Below, piece by piece: positions 33,984-41,936 of a stretch of DNA of 64,000 bases. This DNA is from CAJCJE01 sp036494465. Its GTDB lineage: Bacteria > Actinomycetota > Actinomycetes > Mycobacteriales > Pseudonocardiaceae. A model generated the notes under the pieces. The model was not told where the DNA came from, made no database searches, and saw only the letters and a program-made list of their open reading frames with translations. How positions within the stretch are numbered: position 1 is the first letter of the stretch; each line of letters starts with the position of its first letter. A program made the position numbers and the translations under genes. Location of the stretch: the NCBI GenBank assembly GCA_036494465.1, contig DASXOJ010000071.1, forward strand, positions 1 through 64,000, written 5' to 3'.

Positions 33984-34844
33984 ATGCTGTCCTGCATGTC
34001 ACGATGCCTACCGGTCGCGCTCGTCCAAACCGAGCCGCTGCCGACCGGGGCACCGTTCACCAGCTTCGCCGCCGACGTAGCAGGAGTACTGCGCAGGTTC
34101 CCGGCAACAAGACTTCTCGTCTACCCGGAACTGCACCTTTACGGCGACGCCATCGACGACCTCACCCTCGCCCAGCCCCTGGACGGCGAACTCTCGGCGT
34201 CACTCGCCGAACTCGCCGCCCGCCTGGGCATCTGGCTCATCCCCGGCACCCTCCTGGAACGCAACGACAACGGGGCGTACAACACCGCCGTCGTCTACTC
34301 CCCCCAAGGGGAACTCGTTGCCTCATACCGGAAATGCTTCCCGTGGCGCCCCTACGAGCCCTACACACCGGGTACCGAGTTCACGGTCTTCGACATCCCC
34401 GACATCGGCCGCTTCGGCCTGTCCATCTGCTACGACACCTGGTTTCCCGAGCTGACCCGCCAACTCGCCTGGCTCGGCGCCGAAGCGATCATCGCGCCCA
34501 CTCGCACAACGACCAGTGACCGCGCTCAGGAACTGATCCTGACCAGGGCCAACGCCATCGCCAACCAGGTGCAGGTGCTCAGCGTCAACGTTGCCGCGCC
34601 GACCGGCGTCGGCCAGAGCCTGATCGCCGACCCGGAAGGCCGGGTCCGCGTCGAGGCCGGTCGCGCGCCAGAGGTCCTGACCGACGTCATCGACCTCGAC
34701 GACGTCACCCGCGTGCGCGAACACGGCACCGCCGGCCTCAACCGGATCTGGGCCCAGTTCCGCCCGGACGACCGGCCCCTCGACCTGCCCGCCTACCAGG
34801 GCCGGATCGACCCGAAAACGTGGAGCCCGAAGACGCCCGACTGA
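33984..34844 (+). CDS. Carbon-nitrogen hydrolase (nitrilase superfamily amidase)
   Basis: 286 residues; ATG 33984 is used, ATG 33996 is possible. The catalytic triad is visible: Glu49 in LLVYPELHLYG, Lys117 in YRKCFPW and Cys149 in LSICYDTWFPE. The protein probably hydrolyses an amide or N-carbamoyl compound in the cytosol. The APC permease starts 12 bp downstream, so uptake and hydrolysis of the same nitrogen compound is likely. Substrate is unknown. Confidence 0.9.
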   Translation: MLSCMSRCLPVALVQTEPLPTGAPFTSFAADVAGVLRRFPATRLLVYPELHLYGDAIDDLTLAQPLDGELSASLAELAARLGIWLIPGTLLERNDNGAYNTAVVYSPQGELVASYRKCFPWRPYEPYTPGTEFTVFDIPDIGRFGLSICYDTWFPELTRQLAWLGAEAIIAPTRTTTSDRAQELILTRANAIANQVQVLSVNVAAPTGVGQSLIADPEGRVRVEAGRAPEVLTDVIDLDDVTRVREHGTAGLNRIWAQFRPDDRPLDLPAYQGRIDPKTWSPKTPD

Positions 34845-34856
34845 CCGGAGGACCCG

Positions 34857-36206
34857 ATGAGCACACCCGCACCCCGGTTGACCCGAACCCTGACCCTCGG
34901 CCCCGTCGTCCTGTTCGGGCTCGCCTACATGGCCCCGATGATCGTGCTCGGCACCTTCGGCAGCATCGACGACAGCAGCGGCCGCGCCGCCCCGACCGCC
35001 TACGCCCTGGCGCTCGTCGCCATGCTGTTCACCGCCGTCAGCTACGGCCGCATGTCCCGCGCCTTCCCGGTCGCAGGCTCCGCCTACACCTACACCCGCA
35101 AAACCATCGACGGCCGGATCGGCTTCCTGGTCGGCTGGGCGGTGCTGCTCGACTACTTCTTCCTGCCGATGGTCATCTGGCTCATCGGCGCGACCTTCCT
35201 CAACCAGCAGTTCCCCGAAGTGCCCAACTGGGCGTGGATCGTCGCGTTCATCGTGGTCACCACGGTCGTCAACGTGATCGGCATCAAGCTCGCCGCCAAC
35301 GCCAATCTGCTGCTCACCGGCTTGCAGATCCTGGTCCTGATCTTCTTCGTGATCCTCTCGCTGCGCCACGTCGGCCAGAGCCACCCGATCTTCTCCGGCG
35401 CTCCGTTCGGCAACTCCGCGACCACGATCGGCACCATCGCCGCGGGCGCGGGCATCGCCGGGTACTCCTTCCTCGGCTTCGACGCGATCACCACGCTCAC
35501 CGAGGAGACCAAGGAACCCAAACGCAACATCCCCAGGGCGATCGTGCTGGTCACCGTCATCGGCGGCGTGATCTTCCTGGTCACCTCCTACGCCGCCCAG
35601 TACGTCGGGCTCGGCCTGCAACACGTCGATCCCAACTCCGAGGCGTTCGACATCGCCAAGGTCATCGGCGGCAACCTGTTCTCCGCGTTCTTCCTGGCAG
35701 GTCTGGTCATCACCCAGTTGGCTTCCGGCATCGCCGCCCAGGCCAGCGCGGCGCGCCTGCTGTTCGCGATGGGCCGGGACAGCGTGCTGCCCAAGAAGAT
35801 CTTCGGCTACCTGCACCCCAAGTTCCACACCCCGGTGCTCAACATCCTGGCCATCGGCGTGGTCGGCCTCGTCGGCATCGCGAACAGCGTGTCCAACGCG
35901 GTGTCGTTCATCAACTTCGGCGCGTTCACCGCGTTCACGTTCGTCAACTTCTGCGTCATCGCCTTCGCCATCCGCAACCGCCGGTTCCGCACCCCCGTCC
36001 AGATCCTCGGCAACGCCGTGGCGCCGATCATCGGTGCAGGTTTCGACATCTGGCTGCTCACCCAACTCGACGGAGCCGCGCACCTGCTCGGCCTCATCTG
36101 GCTGGGTCTTGGCATCATCTACCTGATCTTCCTGACCAAGGGATTCCGCCGCCCGCCACCCGAAGTCGACTTCTCCGAAGACACCGAACTGGCCCCCACC
36201 GCGTAG
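34857..36206 (+). CDS. APC-superfamily amino acid/amine permease
   Basis: 449 residues, about 12 helices, ATG 34857 after GGAGGA. LTLGPVVLFGLAYMAPMIVLGTFG, SYGRMSRAFPVAGSAYTYTRKTI (part AFPVAGSAYTYTRK), FLGFDAITTLTEETKEPKRNIPRAI (part FDAITTLTEETKEP) and QASAARLLFAMGRDSVLP are signatures of APC transporters. It sits in an operon with the nitrilase-type amidase. The combination suggests import of an amino acid amide, polyamine or related compound. Confidence 0.93.
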   Translation: MSTPAPRLTRTLTLGPVVLFGLAYMAPMIVLGTFGSIDDSSGRAAPTAYALALVAMLFTAVSYGRMSRAFPVAGSAYTYTRKTIDGRIGFLVGWAVLLDYFFLPMVIWLIGATFLNQQFPEVPNWAWIVAFIVVTTVVNVIGIKLAANANLLLTGLQILVLIFFVILSLRHVGQSHPIFSGAPFGNSATTIGTIAAGAGIAGYSFLGFDAITTLTEETKEPKRNIPRAIVLVTVIGGVIFLVTSYAAQYVGLGLQHVDPNSEAFDIAKVIGGNLFSAFFLAGLVITQLASGIAAQASAARLLFAMGRDSVLPKKIFGYLHPKFHTPVLNILAIGVVGLVGIANSVSNAVSFINFGAFTAFTFVNFCVIAFAIRNRRFRTPVQILGNAVAPIIGAGFDIWLLTQLDGAAHLLGLIWLGLGIIYLIFLTKGFRRPPPEVDFSEDTELAPTA

Positions 36207-36228
36207 ATCAACCCAGCTATACACCCGC

Positions 36229-36243
36229 TGTACAGTCGCGCCT
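36229..36243 (+). promoter_or_regulatory. -10 element of a probable leaderless gene
   Basis: TACAGT (36229-36234) ends nine bases before GTG 36244, preceded by TATACACCCGC. No Shine-Dalgarno sequence is present. Confidence 0.4.
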
Positions 36244-36873
36244 GTGAACCTCGCAGTCGCGCAGCAATCCCGCGTGCCCGCCCTGGCCAGCACCGCCTTC
36301 GGCCTGGCCCTCGGCGCGGCCACCTTCCTGCTGCACGGCCACTACCCGCTGCTCGACGTCCTCACGAACTCCACGTCCACCTGGATCATCTGGGCCGCGA
36401 TAGCCGGCGCCCTCATCCCAGACCGAGGCCAAGCCGCCATGTCCGGCGCCCTCATGCTGGTCGCCACCTGCGCCGCCTACTACGCAGTGGCCGCCAGCCA
36501 GGGCATGTTCGGCCTGGGCGCCATCCCCACCGCCGCGGTCTGGTTCGTCACCGGCGCGATCGGCGGCCCGATCCTCGCCTGGGCAGGCTGGTCCGCGAGA
36601 AGAGCGGAAGGTTTCCACCGCAACCTGGCGGTAGCCGTAATCGGCATGACAGTGACCGGCGAAGGCCTGTGGCTGGCCGTAGTCCTCAACTACCGCACCC
36701 CCGCCACAGCGTTCCTGACAGCAGGCGTGATCATCACCATCGCCCTGACCATCTACCGCTACCGCTCGGCGGGCCGCCACCCCTGGCAACCGTTGATCTA
36801 CATGCCACTCCTGGCAGGGGCATACCTGGCAGCGGAGTACTTCGTACTAGATCGGCTACTCGCACACGTATGA
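36244..36873 (+). CDS. Integral membrane protein, unknown (DUF6518-like)
   Basis: 209 residues from GTG 36244 with six or so hydrophobic helices (ALASTAFGLALGAATFLL, STWIIWAAIAGALIP, GALMLVATCAAYYAVAA, AVWFVTGAIGGPILAWAGW, LAVAVIGMTVTGEGLWLAVVL, FLTAGVIITIALTIY, LIYMPLLAGAYLAAEYFV). The pattern fits small actinobacterial multi-pass proteins of the DUF6518 type; the family name is given tentatively. It is probably transcribed alone and ends about 40 bp before the tRNA-cluster terminator. Confidence 0.72.
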   Translation: MNLAVAQQSRVPALASTAFGLALGAATFLLHGHYPLLDVLTNSTSTWIIWAAIAGALIPDRGQAAMSGALMLVATCAAYYAVAASQGMFGLGAIPTAAVWFVTGAIGGPILAWAGWSARRAEGFHRNLAVAVIGMTVTGEGLWLAVVLNYRTPATAFLTAGVIITIALTIYRYRSAGRHPWQPLIYMPLLAGAYLAAEYFVLDRLLAHV

Positions 36874-36914
36874 CCAACGCCGCCAGGCGAGGGGGTCCCA
36901 GACAGATATAACAG

Positions 36915-36954
36915 AACGACCCAGGCCCGCGCATCTCAGCGGGCATGGGCCGTT
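36915..36954 (-). terminator. Terminator of the tRNA cluster
   Basis: A 16-bp imperfect stem (36915-36930 with 36939-36954, GCCCGC/GCGGGC core) is followed on the minus strand by TTCTGTTATAT, just after tRNA-Phe. Confidence 0.75.
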
Positions 36955-36965
36955 CAGGAGTGACG

Positions 36966-37039
36966 TGGCCAGAGGCGGGGTCGAACCGCCGACCTTCCAC
37001 TTTTCAGGCGGACGCTCGTACCAACTGAGCTATCTGGCC
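36966..37039 (-). tRNA. tRNA-Phe (GAA)
   Basis: 74 nt. Acceptor stem GGCCAGA/TCTGGCC, D-arm GCTC...GAGC, anticodon stem TCCGC/GTGGA with loop CTGAAAA (anticodon GAA), T-arm GGCGGTTCGAACCCCGCC (stem GGCGG/CCGCC). The 3' CCA is not encoded. It is the last gene of a Glu-Asp-Phe cluster, a common actinobacterial order. Confidence 0.97.
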
Positions 37040-37072
37040 AAATCAAACCGGCCGCCGAAGCGACCGGTATGG

Positions 37073-37146
37073 CGACCCAGACGGGACTCGAACCCGCGAC
37101 CTTCGCCGTGACAGGGCGACGCGCTAACCAACTGCGCCACTGGGCC
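37073..37146 (-). tRNA. tRNA-Asp (GTC)
   Basis: 74 nt. Acceptor GGCCCAG/CTGGGTC (one G-U pair), anticodon stem TCGCC/GGCGA with loop CTGTCAC (anticodon GTC), T-loop TTCGAGT. Discriminator G is followed by an encoded CCA (37070-37072). Middle gene of the cluster. Confidence 0.97.
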
Positions 37147-37168
37147 TTGCGATCTCTACTCTACTGCG

Positions 37169-37241
37169 TACTCCCAACGGGATTCGAACCCGCGTTGCCA
37201 CCTTGAAAGGGTGGAGTCCTAGGCCACTGAACGATGGGAGC
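37169..37241 (-). tRNA. tRNA-Glu (TTC)
   Basis: 73 nt. Acceptor GCTCCCA/TGGGAGT (terminal G-U), anticodon stem CCACC/GGTGG with loop CTTTCAA (anticodon TTC), T-loop TTCGAAT. The 3' CCA is not encoded. First gene of the cluster; the promoter must lie between it and the small ORF gene at 37470. Confidence 0.97.
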
Positions 37242-37412
37242 CCGGCCAGCGCGTCGAACGAACCGACCGACCGTGCTTCCAACAGTTTGTCGCCGCTGGG
37301 AGCACGCTAAGCATAGGGCACACCGCCCAGGGCTCCAAAACGGGTTACCCCTTCCCGAAAAACCACAGGTCAGGCACCTCGGCGTGGTGATGCGACGCCG
37401 GGCCGACCCAGT

Positions 37413-37451
37413 GCCGGTGATCGGCAGGGCGGCCCGGCGTTGATCACCGGC
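37413..37451 (-). terminator. Inverted repeat after the 79-residue ORF
   Basis: GCCGGTGATC (37413-37422) and GATCACCGGC (37442-37451) pair perfectly over 10 bp with a 19-base G/C-rich loop, 18 bp after the stop of the minus-strand gene. Confidence 0.5.
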
Positions 37452-37469
37452 GCGGGTTGCTGAGCAGGG

Positions 37470-37709
37470 TCAGCGGCGAACTGGTGGGGTGCCGTCCTCG
37501 CCGGGCGCGAGGCCCAGCATGTCCAGCAGCTGCCGGCAGTCCTCCGCGTCGTGCGCGTTGCGGGCGACCGCGAGCCTGGCTCTGCGTACCTGATCCGCCG
37601 AGATCCGCGTAGGTTCGCCACTGCGTTGCGAGGGGATGTCCGCGCCCTGCCTCGGCAGGGTGTCATCCTCTTGCCACAACAGCTTCCGAATTTCGAGGGA
37701 TCCGCTCAT
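37470..37709 (-). CDS. Small conserved-type hypothetical protein
   Basis: 79 residues from ATG 37709 with GGAGG six bases upstream, a strong start signal. It is soluble and helical with VRRARLAVARNAHDAEDCRQLLDMLGLAPGE (part ARNAHDAEDCRQLLDMLGL) in the C-terminal half, a motif I associate with short actinobacterial proteins of unknown function. It lies upstream of the tRNA cluster on the same strand; a functional link is not implied. Confidence 0.68.
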   Translation of the reverse strand: MSGSLEIRKLLWQEDDTLPRQGADIPSQRSGEPTRISADQVRRARLAVARNAHDAEDCRQLLDMLGLAPGEDGTPPVRR

Positions 37710-38098
37710 CGGTGCCTCCCCGGCTCACGTCTCCCGGCGAGGCTAACTGGCGGAATCCGCAGCCGCAGCCCCCCGAAGGGTGAACCGGGGTTGACTCTGC
37801 GTGGTCATTTTTGTCCGCATCGGCGGACTCTGACCCGGTTTTCCACGCTGCGTAGCCGTTCGGTGGATGCCGTCACCCGTTGGTGTTGCCCTCGGTGGCA
37901 CCGACCCGCTCGTCTACCCCTACCCCCTAGGGGTAATGTGAACGCTGTGCCGGTCGACGAGTGAAACCGTGTCGTACCAACGTCAACCGGGCAAACCGCA
38001 GAGCAGCTCGGCGTCACCCCTTCAGCTGGCCCGCGTCATCACCGAAGTCAGGTGGAGCACGACCCGACCCGAGCACACCCTGAAAGGACTTCGGCTTT
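37710..38098 (+). other. 389-bp intergenic region before copZ
   Basis: No gene seen. The left part contains the start signals of the minus-strand small ORF. The right part contains the CsoR-like operator at 37921-37935 and a leader of about 160 bp ending in GAAAGGAC, the ribosome-binding site of copZ. Confidence 0.6.
37921..37935. promoter_or_regulatory. CsoR-like copper operator
   Basis: TACCCCCTAGGGGTA, an almost perfect palindrome of the G-tract type bound by the copper-sensing repressor CsoR. It lies 164 bp before copZ. A half-site-like TACCCC (37915-37920) directly precedes it. No csoR gene is in the window. Confidence 0.7.
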
Positions 38099-38308
38099 AT
38101 GAGCGTCAGCACCACCTACACCGTGTCCGGGATGACCTGTGAGCACTGTGTGGCGTCCGTCACTGAGGAACTGTCCGAACTGACCGGCGTCAGCAAGGTC
38201 GACGTCGAACTGACCAATGGCGCGGTGACCGTGACCAGCGATCGCGAGCTCGGCGCCGACGAGGTGCGCGGAGCCGTGACCGAAGCGGGCTACCAGCTGG
38301 TCAGCTGA
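38099..38308 (+). CDS. copZ: Copper chaperone (heavy-metal-associated domain)
   Basis: 69 residues with one HMA domain. The metal-binding motif GMTCEHC uses Cys14 and Cys17. It passes Cu(I) to the P-type ATPase encoded 16 bp downstream. ATG 38099 is preceded by GAAAGGAC. A CsoR-like operator upstream suggests copper induction. Confidence 0.93.
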   Translation: MSVSTTYTVSGMTCEHCVASVTEELSELTGVSKVDVELTNGAVTVTSDRELGADEVRGAVTEAGYQLVS

Positions 38309-38324
38309 TCAGGAGCCGGGGCGG

Positions 38325-40589
38325 ATGAGCGCGACGACAACCACAGCGGCGGCGCAGGCCAGCGAGCGCATCGAGCTGGACATCGCCGGGATGACCTGTG
38401 CGTCCTGCGCGAACCGGATCGAACGCAAGCTCAACAAGCTGAGCGGCGTCCGGGCGAGCGTGAACTTCGCCACCGAACGCGCCACCGTCGAGCACCCGGC
38501 CGGCATCACCGTCGACCGCCTGCTCGACACGGTCCGCGCGGCCGGTTACCAGGCCACGGCGCCCCGCCCGGAACCCGAACCCAGCGAAACACCGAGCACC
38601 GCGTTGCGACTGCGGTTCATCGTCTCCGCCGTGCTCGCCGTCCCGGTGCTGATCCTCTCGATGGTGCCTGCCGCGCAGTTCCCGTACTGGACGTGGGCCG
38701 AGCTCGTGCTCGCCACCCCGGTCGTCGGCTGGGGCGCATGGCCCTTCCACCGCGCCGCCGGGCGCAACCTGCTGCACCGCGCCGCAACCATGGACACCCT
38801 GGTCTCGCTCGGCATCACCGTCGCCTACCTCTGGTCGGTCTACGCCCTGCTCTTCGCGGGCGCGGGCGACCCGGACCTGCGCGTCGGCTTCAGCCTGCTG
38901 CCGATGTCCGGCACCGGCGCGATGACCTACTTCGACGTGGCCGCGGGAGTCACTGCCTTCCTGCTGCTCGGCCGTTGGCTGGAAGCCCGCTCCCGGCGCA
39001 AGGCCGGTGCCGCGCTGCGCGCCCTGCTCGAACTGGGCGCCAAGGAAGTCGCGGTGCTCCGCGACGGCGTCGAAACCCTCATCCCGATCGGCCAGCTCAC
39101 CGTCGGCGCCGAGTTCCTGGTCCGCCCCGGCGAGAAGATCGCCACCGACGGTGTGATCAAGGAAGGCACTTCGGCGCTGGACCGGTCCATGGTCACCGGC
39201 GAGTCCGTGCCGGAAGAGGTCGGACCGGGCACGGCGGTCGTCGGCGGCACGGTCAACGTCGGTGGCCTGCTGGTCGTGGTCGCCACCAAGGTCGGCGCGG
39301 ACACCCAGCTCGCCCACCTGACCCGGATGGTCACCGCTGCGCAGACCGGCAAGGCCCAGGTGCAGCGGCTCGCCGACCGCATCTCCGCGATCTTCGTGCC
39401 CGCCGTCCTTGCCATCGCACTCGCGACAGCCATCGGCTGGCTCATCGCCGGTCGCCCCGCCGACGTCGCCATCACCTCGGCCGTCGCGGTGCTGGTCATC
39501 GCCTGCCCGTGCGCGCTCGGCCTGGCCACCCCGACCGCACTACTGGTCGGCACCGGTCGCGGCGCGCAGCTCGGCATCCTGGTCAAAGGACCAGAGGTGC
39601 TCGAGTCGACCCGTCGGGTGGACACGGTCGTGCTCGACAAGACCGGCACCGTCACCACCGGCGCGATGAAACTGTTCGACGTCATCGGCGCCACGGTCAG
39701 CCGAACCCGCATGCTGCGCATGGCAGGCGCGGTCGAGGCAGGCTCCGAACACCCGGTCGCCGTCGCCATCGTGGCCGCCGCCCGCGCCGAACTCGGCGCA
39801 CTGCCGCCCGTCACCGAGTTCGCCAACGAACCCGGCCTCGGCGTGCACGGCACCGTCGGTGGCTCCCTGGTCCGGCTGGCCCGCCCGGAAGCCTTCCCGA
39901 CCCTGCCCGCGCCGCTCGCCGAAGCGGCCCAACAGGCCCAGCGCGCGGGCCGAACCGTCGTCGCGATCGCCTGGGACGACCACGTGCACGGCATTCTCAC
40001 CCTCGCCGACGCCGTCAAACCCACCAGCGCGGCCGCCATTCGCGCGCTGCGCGAACTCGGCCTGCGCCCGATGCTGCTCACCGGCGACAACCGAACCGTC
40101 GCGGCCACCGTCGCCGCCGAGGTCGGCATCGCCGAGAACGACGTGATCGCCGAGGTGCTCCCCGCAGGCAAGGTAGACGTGATCCGTGCCCTGCAAGGAC
40201 AAGGGCGCATCGTCGCGATGGTCGGCGACGGCGTCAACGACGCCCCCGCGCTCGCCGCCGCCGATCTCGGCCTCGCCATGGGCACCGGCACCGATGTCGC
40301 CATCGAGGCAGGGGACCTGACCCTCGTCCGCGGCGACCTGCGCGTTGCGGCCGATGCGATCAGGTTGGCCAGGCAGACATTGCGCGTTATCAAGGGGAAT
40401 CTGTTCTGGGCGTTCGCCTACAACGTGGCCGCGGTGCCGTTAGCCGCGCTGGGGGTGCTCAACCCGATGATCGGTGGCGCTACTATGGCGTTCTCCAGCG
40501 TGTTCGTCGTTGGCAACAGCCTCCGGTTGCGCCGCTTCCAACCAAGCGCACGGCATCGAGGGCGTCACGTTCGGTCAAACAACCCGTGA
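38325..40589 (+). CDS. copA: Copper-exporting P1B-type ATPase
   Basis: 754 residues from ATG 38325. N-terminal HMA domain with GMTCASC (Cys25, Cys28); eight membrane helices; phosphatase motif TGES; CPC motif (Cys394, Cys396) in IACPCALGLATPTALL; phosphorylation Asp438 in DKTGT; GDGVNDAPAL hinge. CPC with one HMA domain fits Cu(I) export. The last 20 residues (QPSARHRGRHVRS) are Arg/His-rich, which is unusual. It forms an operon with copZ and is followed by hairpins. Confidence 0.95.
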   Translation: MSATTTTAAAQASERIELDIAGMTCASCANRIERKLNKLSGVRASVNFATERATVEHPAGITVDRLLDTVRAAGYQATAPRPEPEPSETPSTALRLRFIVSAVLAVPVLILSMVPAAQFPYWTWAELVLATPVVGWGAWPFHRAAGRNLLHRAATMDTLVSLGITVAYLWSVYALLFAGAGDPDLRVGFSLLPMSGTGAMTYFDVAAGVTAFLLLGRWLEARSRRKAGAALRALLELGAKEVAVLRDGVETLIPIGQLTVGAEFLVRPGEKIATDGVIKEGTSALDRSMVTGESVPEEVGPGTAVVGGTVNVGGLLVVVATKVGADTQLAHLTRMVTAAQTGKAQVQRLADRISAIFVPAVLAIALATAIGWLIAGRPADVAITSAVAVLVIACPCALGLATPTALLVGTGRGAQLGILVKGPEVLESTRRVDTVVLDKTGTVTTGAMKLFDVIGATVSRTRMLRMAGAVEAGSEHPVAVAIVAAARAELGALPPVTEFANEPGLGVHGTVGGSLVRLARPEAFPTLPAPLAEAAQQAQRAGRTVVAIAWDDHVHGILTLADAVKPTSAAAIRALRELGLRPMLLTGDNRTVAATVAAEVGIAENDVIAEVLPAGKVDVIRALQGQGRIVAMVGDGVNDAPALAAADLGLAMGTGTDVAIEAGDLTLVRGDLRVAADAIRLARQTLRVIKGNLFWAFAYNVAAVPLAALGVLNPMIGGATMAFSSVFVVGNSLRLRRFQPSARHRGRHVRSNNP

Positions 40590-40694
40590 ACGCGGTGAAA
40601 AAGTATCTGTCTACTGCCCCTCGCCTGAACGCGAGTTGCGTGTCACAATTTTCTTGCTGACACCCCCCGGTCAGCGCCTGTGGAGATCCCTCCG

Positions 40695-40725
40695 GCCCCC
40701 GCGTTCCTCCCCCTGGCGCGGGGGC
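40695..40725 (+). terminator. Hairpin terminator after copA
   Basis: GCCCCCGCG (40695-40703) pairs with CGCGGGGGC (40717-40725), 13-base loop. A second element, CCGGGCCCGG followed by TTTTTC, lies just downstream. Confidence 0.7.
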
Positions 40726-40917
40726 TCTCCGCTGTCCGGGCCCGGTTTTTCGAGTTATCCACATTCGCACGGCTCATCCACAGCCCCGCCCGAACCACCC
40801 CAAAACTGTCGCCCGCCACGCCTAAGCTGACCGATGGGCTGGCTTTACCCCCTTGGGTGGGCGGGTTTTGCTTATATGGCGGCGAATTCGCGAAACCTGA
40901 TGCGGCATCCCGAATCC

Positions 40918-41045
40918 TGTGTCGCAGAGTCCGCAACCCCACGTCGCAGAGCAGCAACCCGGCGCTGCAGAGCCAGCAACCGGCGCCAGGCAATCCGGCG
41001 CCAGCAACCCAGCGCCAGCAACCCGGCGACCCGGCGTCGCTGAGC
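40918..41045 (+). repeat. Degenerate short tandem repeats
   Basis: About six diverged units. The first are about 21 bp (GTCGCAGAG...GCAACCC) and the later ones 14-15 bp (CAGCAACCCGGCGCC-like). No coding role is evident. Confidence 0.6.
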
Positions 41046-41497
41046 CCGCAGCCGCCAGCGGGGCGCCCGCCGACGGACGGCACGCCCGCAGGGCCCCGGC
41101 ACTCCCGTGCGGCCCGGAGCTGTCGAGCGGGCCGCCCGCGTCGCAGGGCGGAGCGTCGAGCTGTGCGGCTGGATCGGGCGCCCTCGGGCGAGCAGAGCGA
41201 ACTCGCGCGGGCACGACGGACACTCGCATGCTCCGCGTCGGGAGTTGCTCCGAGACCGGGCGCGCTCGCCGGAAGGAGTGCAAACCCGCACGCCACGCCG
41301 TATCCGCTCAGTGCATGGGTGATGTACGAACAGCCACCAAAATCGCTGGAAAAATCGGTTGCGCCAAGGGGCGTGAGATACCGTTTTGGTTGCGCTGATT
41401 GGCATTCCGGGTACGAGTGTTGATCCATTTGGCGTAGCTCAAGCGTCCGGAAAGCCGCATCAGATACCCAAAGTCCGCGCCGAAACGACACGCCGGG

Positions 41498-41884
41498 GTG
41501 GCGGAAAACACACCCCGCCCGCATCGTCGCAACCGAACCGTTATCGTGTCCGTCGTGCCTCTTCCCTCAATCGGCCGCGCGACGACTACCGGTAGACACC
41601 GCCCTGTCTCGCAAGACCAAGACCCCCAGGCCCCTGGCCGCGAGCTTGAGAACTATCTCGCCGCGCTGGCGCCGGAAACCGAAATCGAGTCCACCGGTAG
41701 CGGCCGTCGCTTCGGCAACGCGCAGGTCTACCAGCTCCGCCTGCAGCTCATGGCTGACCAGCAGCTGCGTGAGCTCGCCGAGGTGCACGGCACCTCGCCT
41801 GCCGCGCTCGCCCAGGAATGGGTGGTCCAGCGGCTGCAGTGGGAAGCCAGTCAGCAGCGGGAAGCCGTGCCTGCCTGGCCGTGA
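41498..41884 (+). CDS. Small hypothetical protein with C-terminal helical segment
   Basis: Up to 128 residues from GTG 41498; GTG 41546 and GTG 41555 are alternatives and the true start may be later, since the first 30 residues look untranslated. The C-terminal two-thirds are convincing protein: ELENYLAALAPETEIES, RFGNAQVYQLRLQLMADQQLRELAEVHG (part VYQLRLQLMADQQLRELAE) and SPAALAQEWVVQRLQWE. The last segment looks like a ribbon-helix-helix-type pair of helices, suggesting a DNA-binding or antitoxin-like protein; no toxin gene is adjacent. A bidirectional terminator follows. Confidence 0.6.
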   Translation: MAENTPRPHRRNRTVIVSVVPLPSIGRATTTGRHRPVSQDQDPQAPGRELENYLAALAPETEIESTGSGRRFGNAQVYQLRLQLMADQQLRELAEVHGTSPAALAQEWVVQRLQWEASQQREAVPAWP

Positions 41885-41888
41885 TCGA

Positions 41889-41924
41889 CCGGGCTGCCGG
41901 CCGCGTCGCTCGCGGCCGGCCCGG
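41889..41924. terminator. Bidirectional hairpin between convergent genes
   Basis: CCGGG (41889-41893) with CCCGG (41920-41924) and the inner stem 41896-41905 with 41911-41920, loop TCGCT. It lies between the small hypothetical gene and the cupin gene. Confidence 0.7.
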
Positions 41925-41936
41925 ATGACCAACTGA

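Larger units (their letters stand above)
40590..41497. other. Non-coding spacer of about 900 bp with degenerate repeats
   Basis: Long ORFs exist on both strands but all read as low-complexity Pro/Arg/Ser sequence without start signals, so I judge none real. Contents: terminators at 40695-40737, a TTATCCACA DnaA-box-like word at 40754-40762, and degenerate repeats at 40918-41045. The remainder to 41497 is unremarkable. Confidence 0.55.

Noticed and set aside
40754..40763. TTATCCACA, a perfect DnaA-box word; similar words at 2792-2800 and near 61215
   Set aside because: The sites are single or paired and scattered, one is inside a coding region, and no dnaA, dnaN or box cluster is present, so this is not an origin.
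41425..41495. tRNA-like stretch containing TAGCTCAAGC
   Set aside because: There is a D-arm-like segment but no T-arm GTTCGAATC and no matching acceptor stem.
40680..41524. Overlapping ORFs of more than 200 codons on both strands in the spacer after copA
   Set aside because: The translations are Pro/Arg/Ser-rich low complexity without conserved motifs, start signals or a consistent third-position GC bias; they arise from the high GC content.
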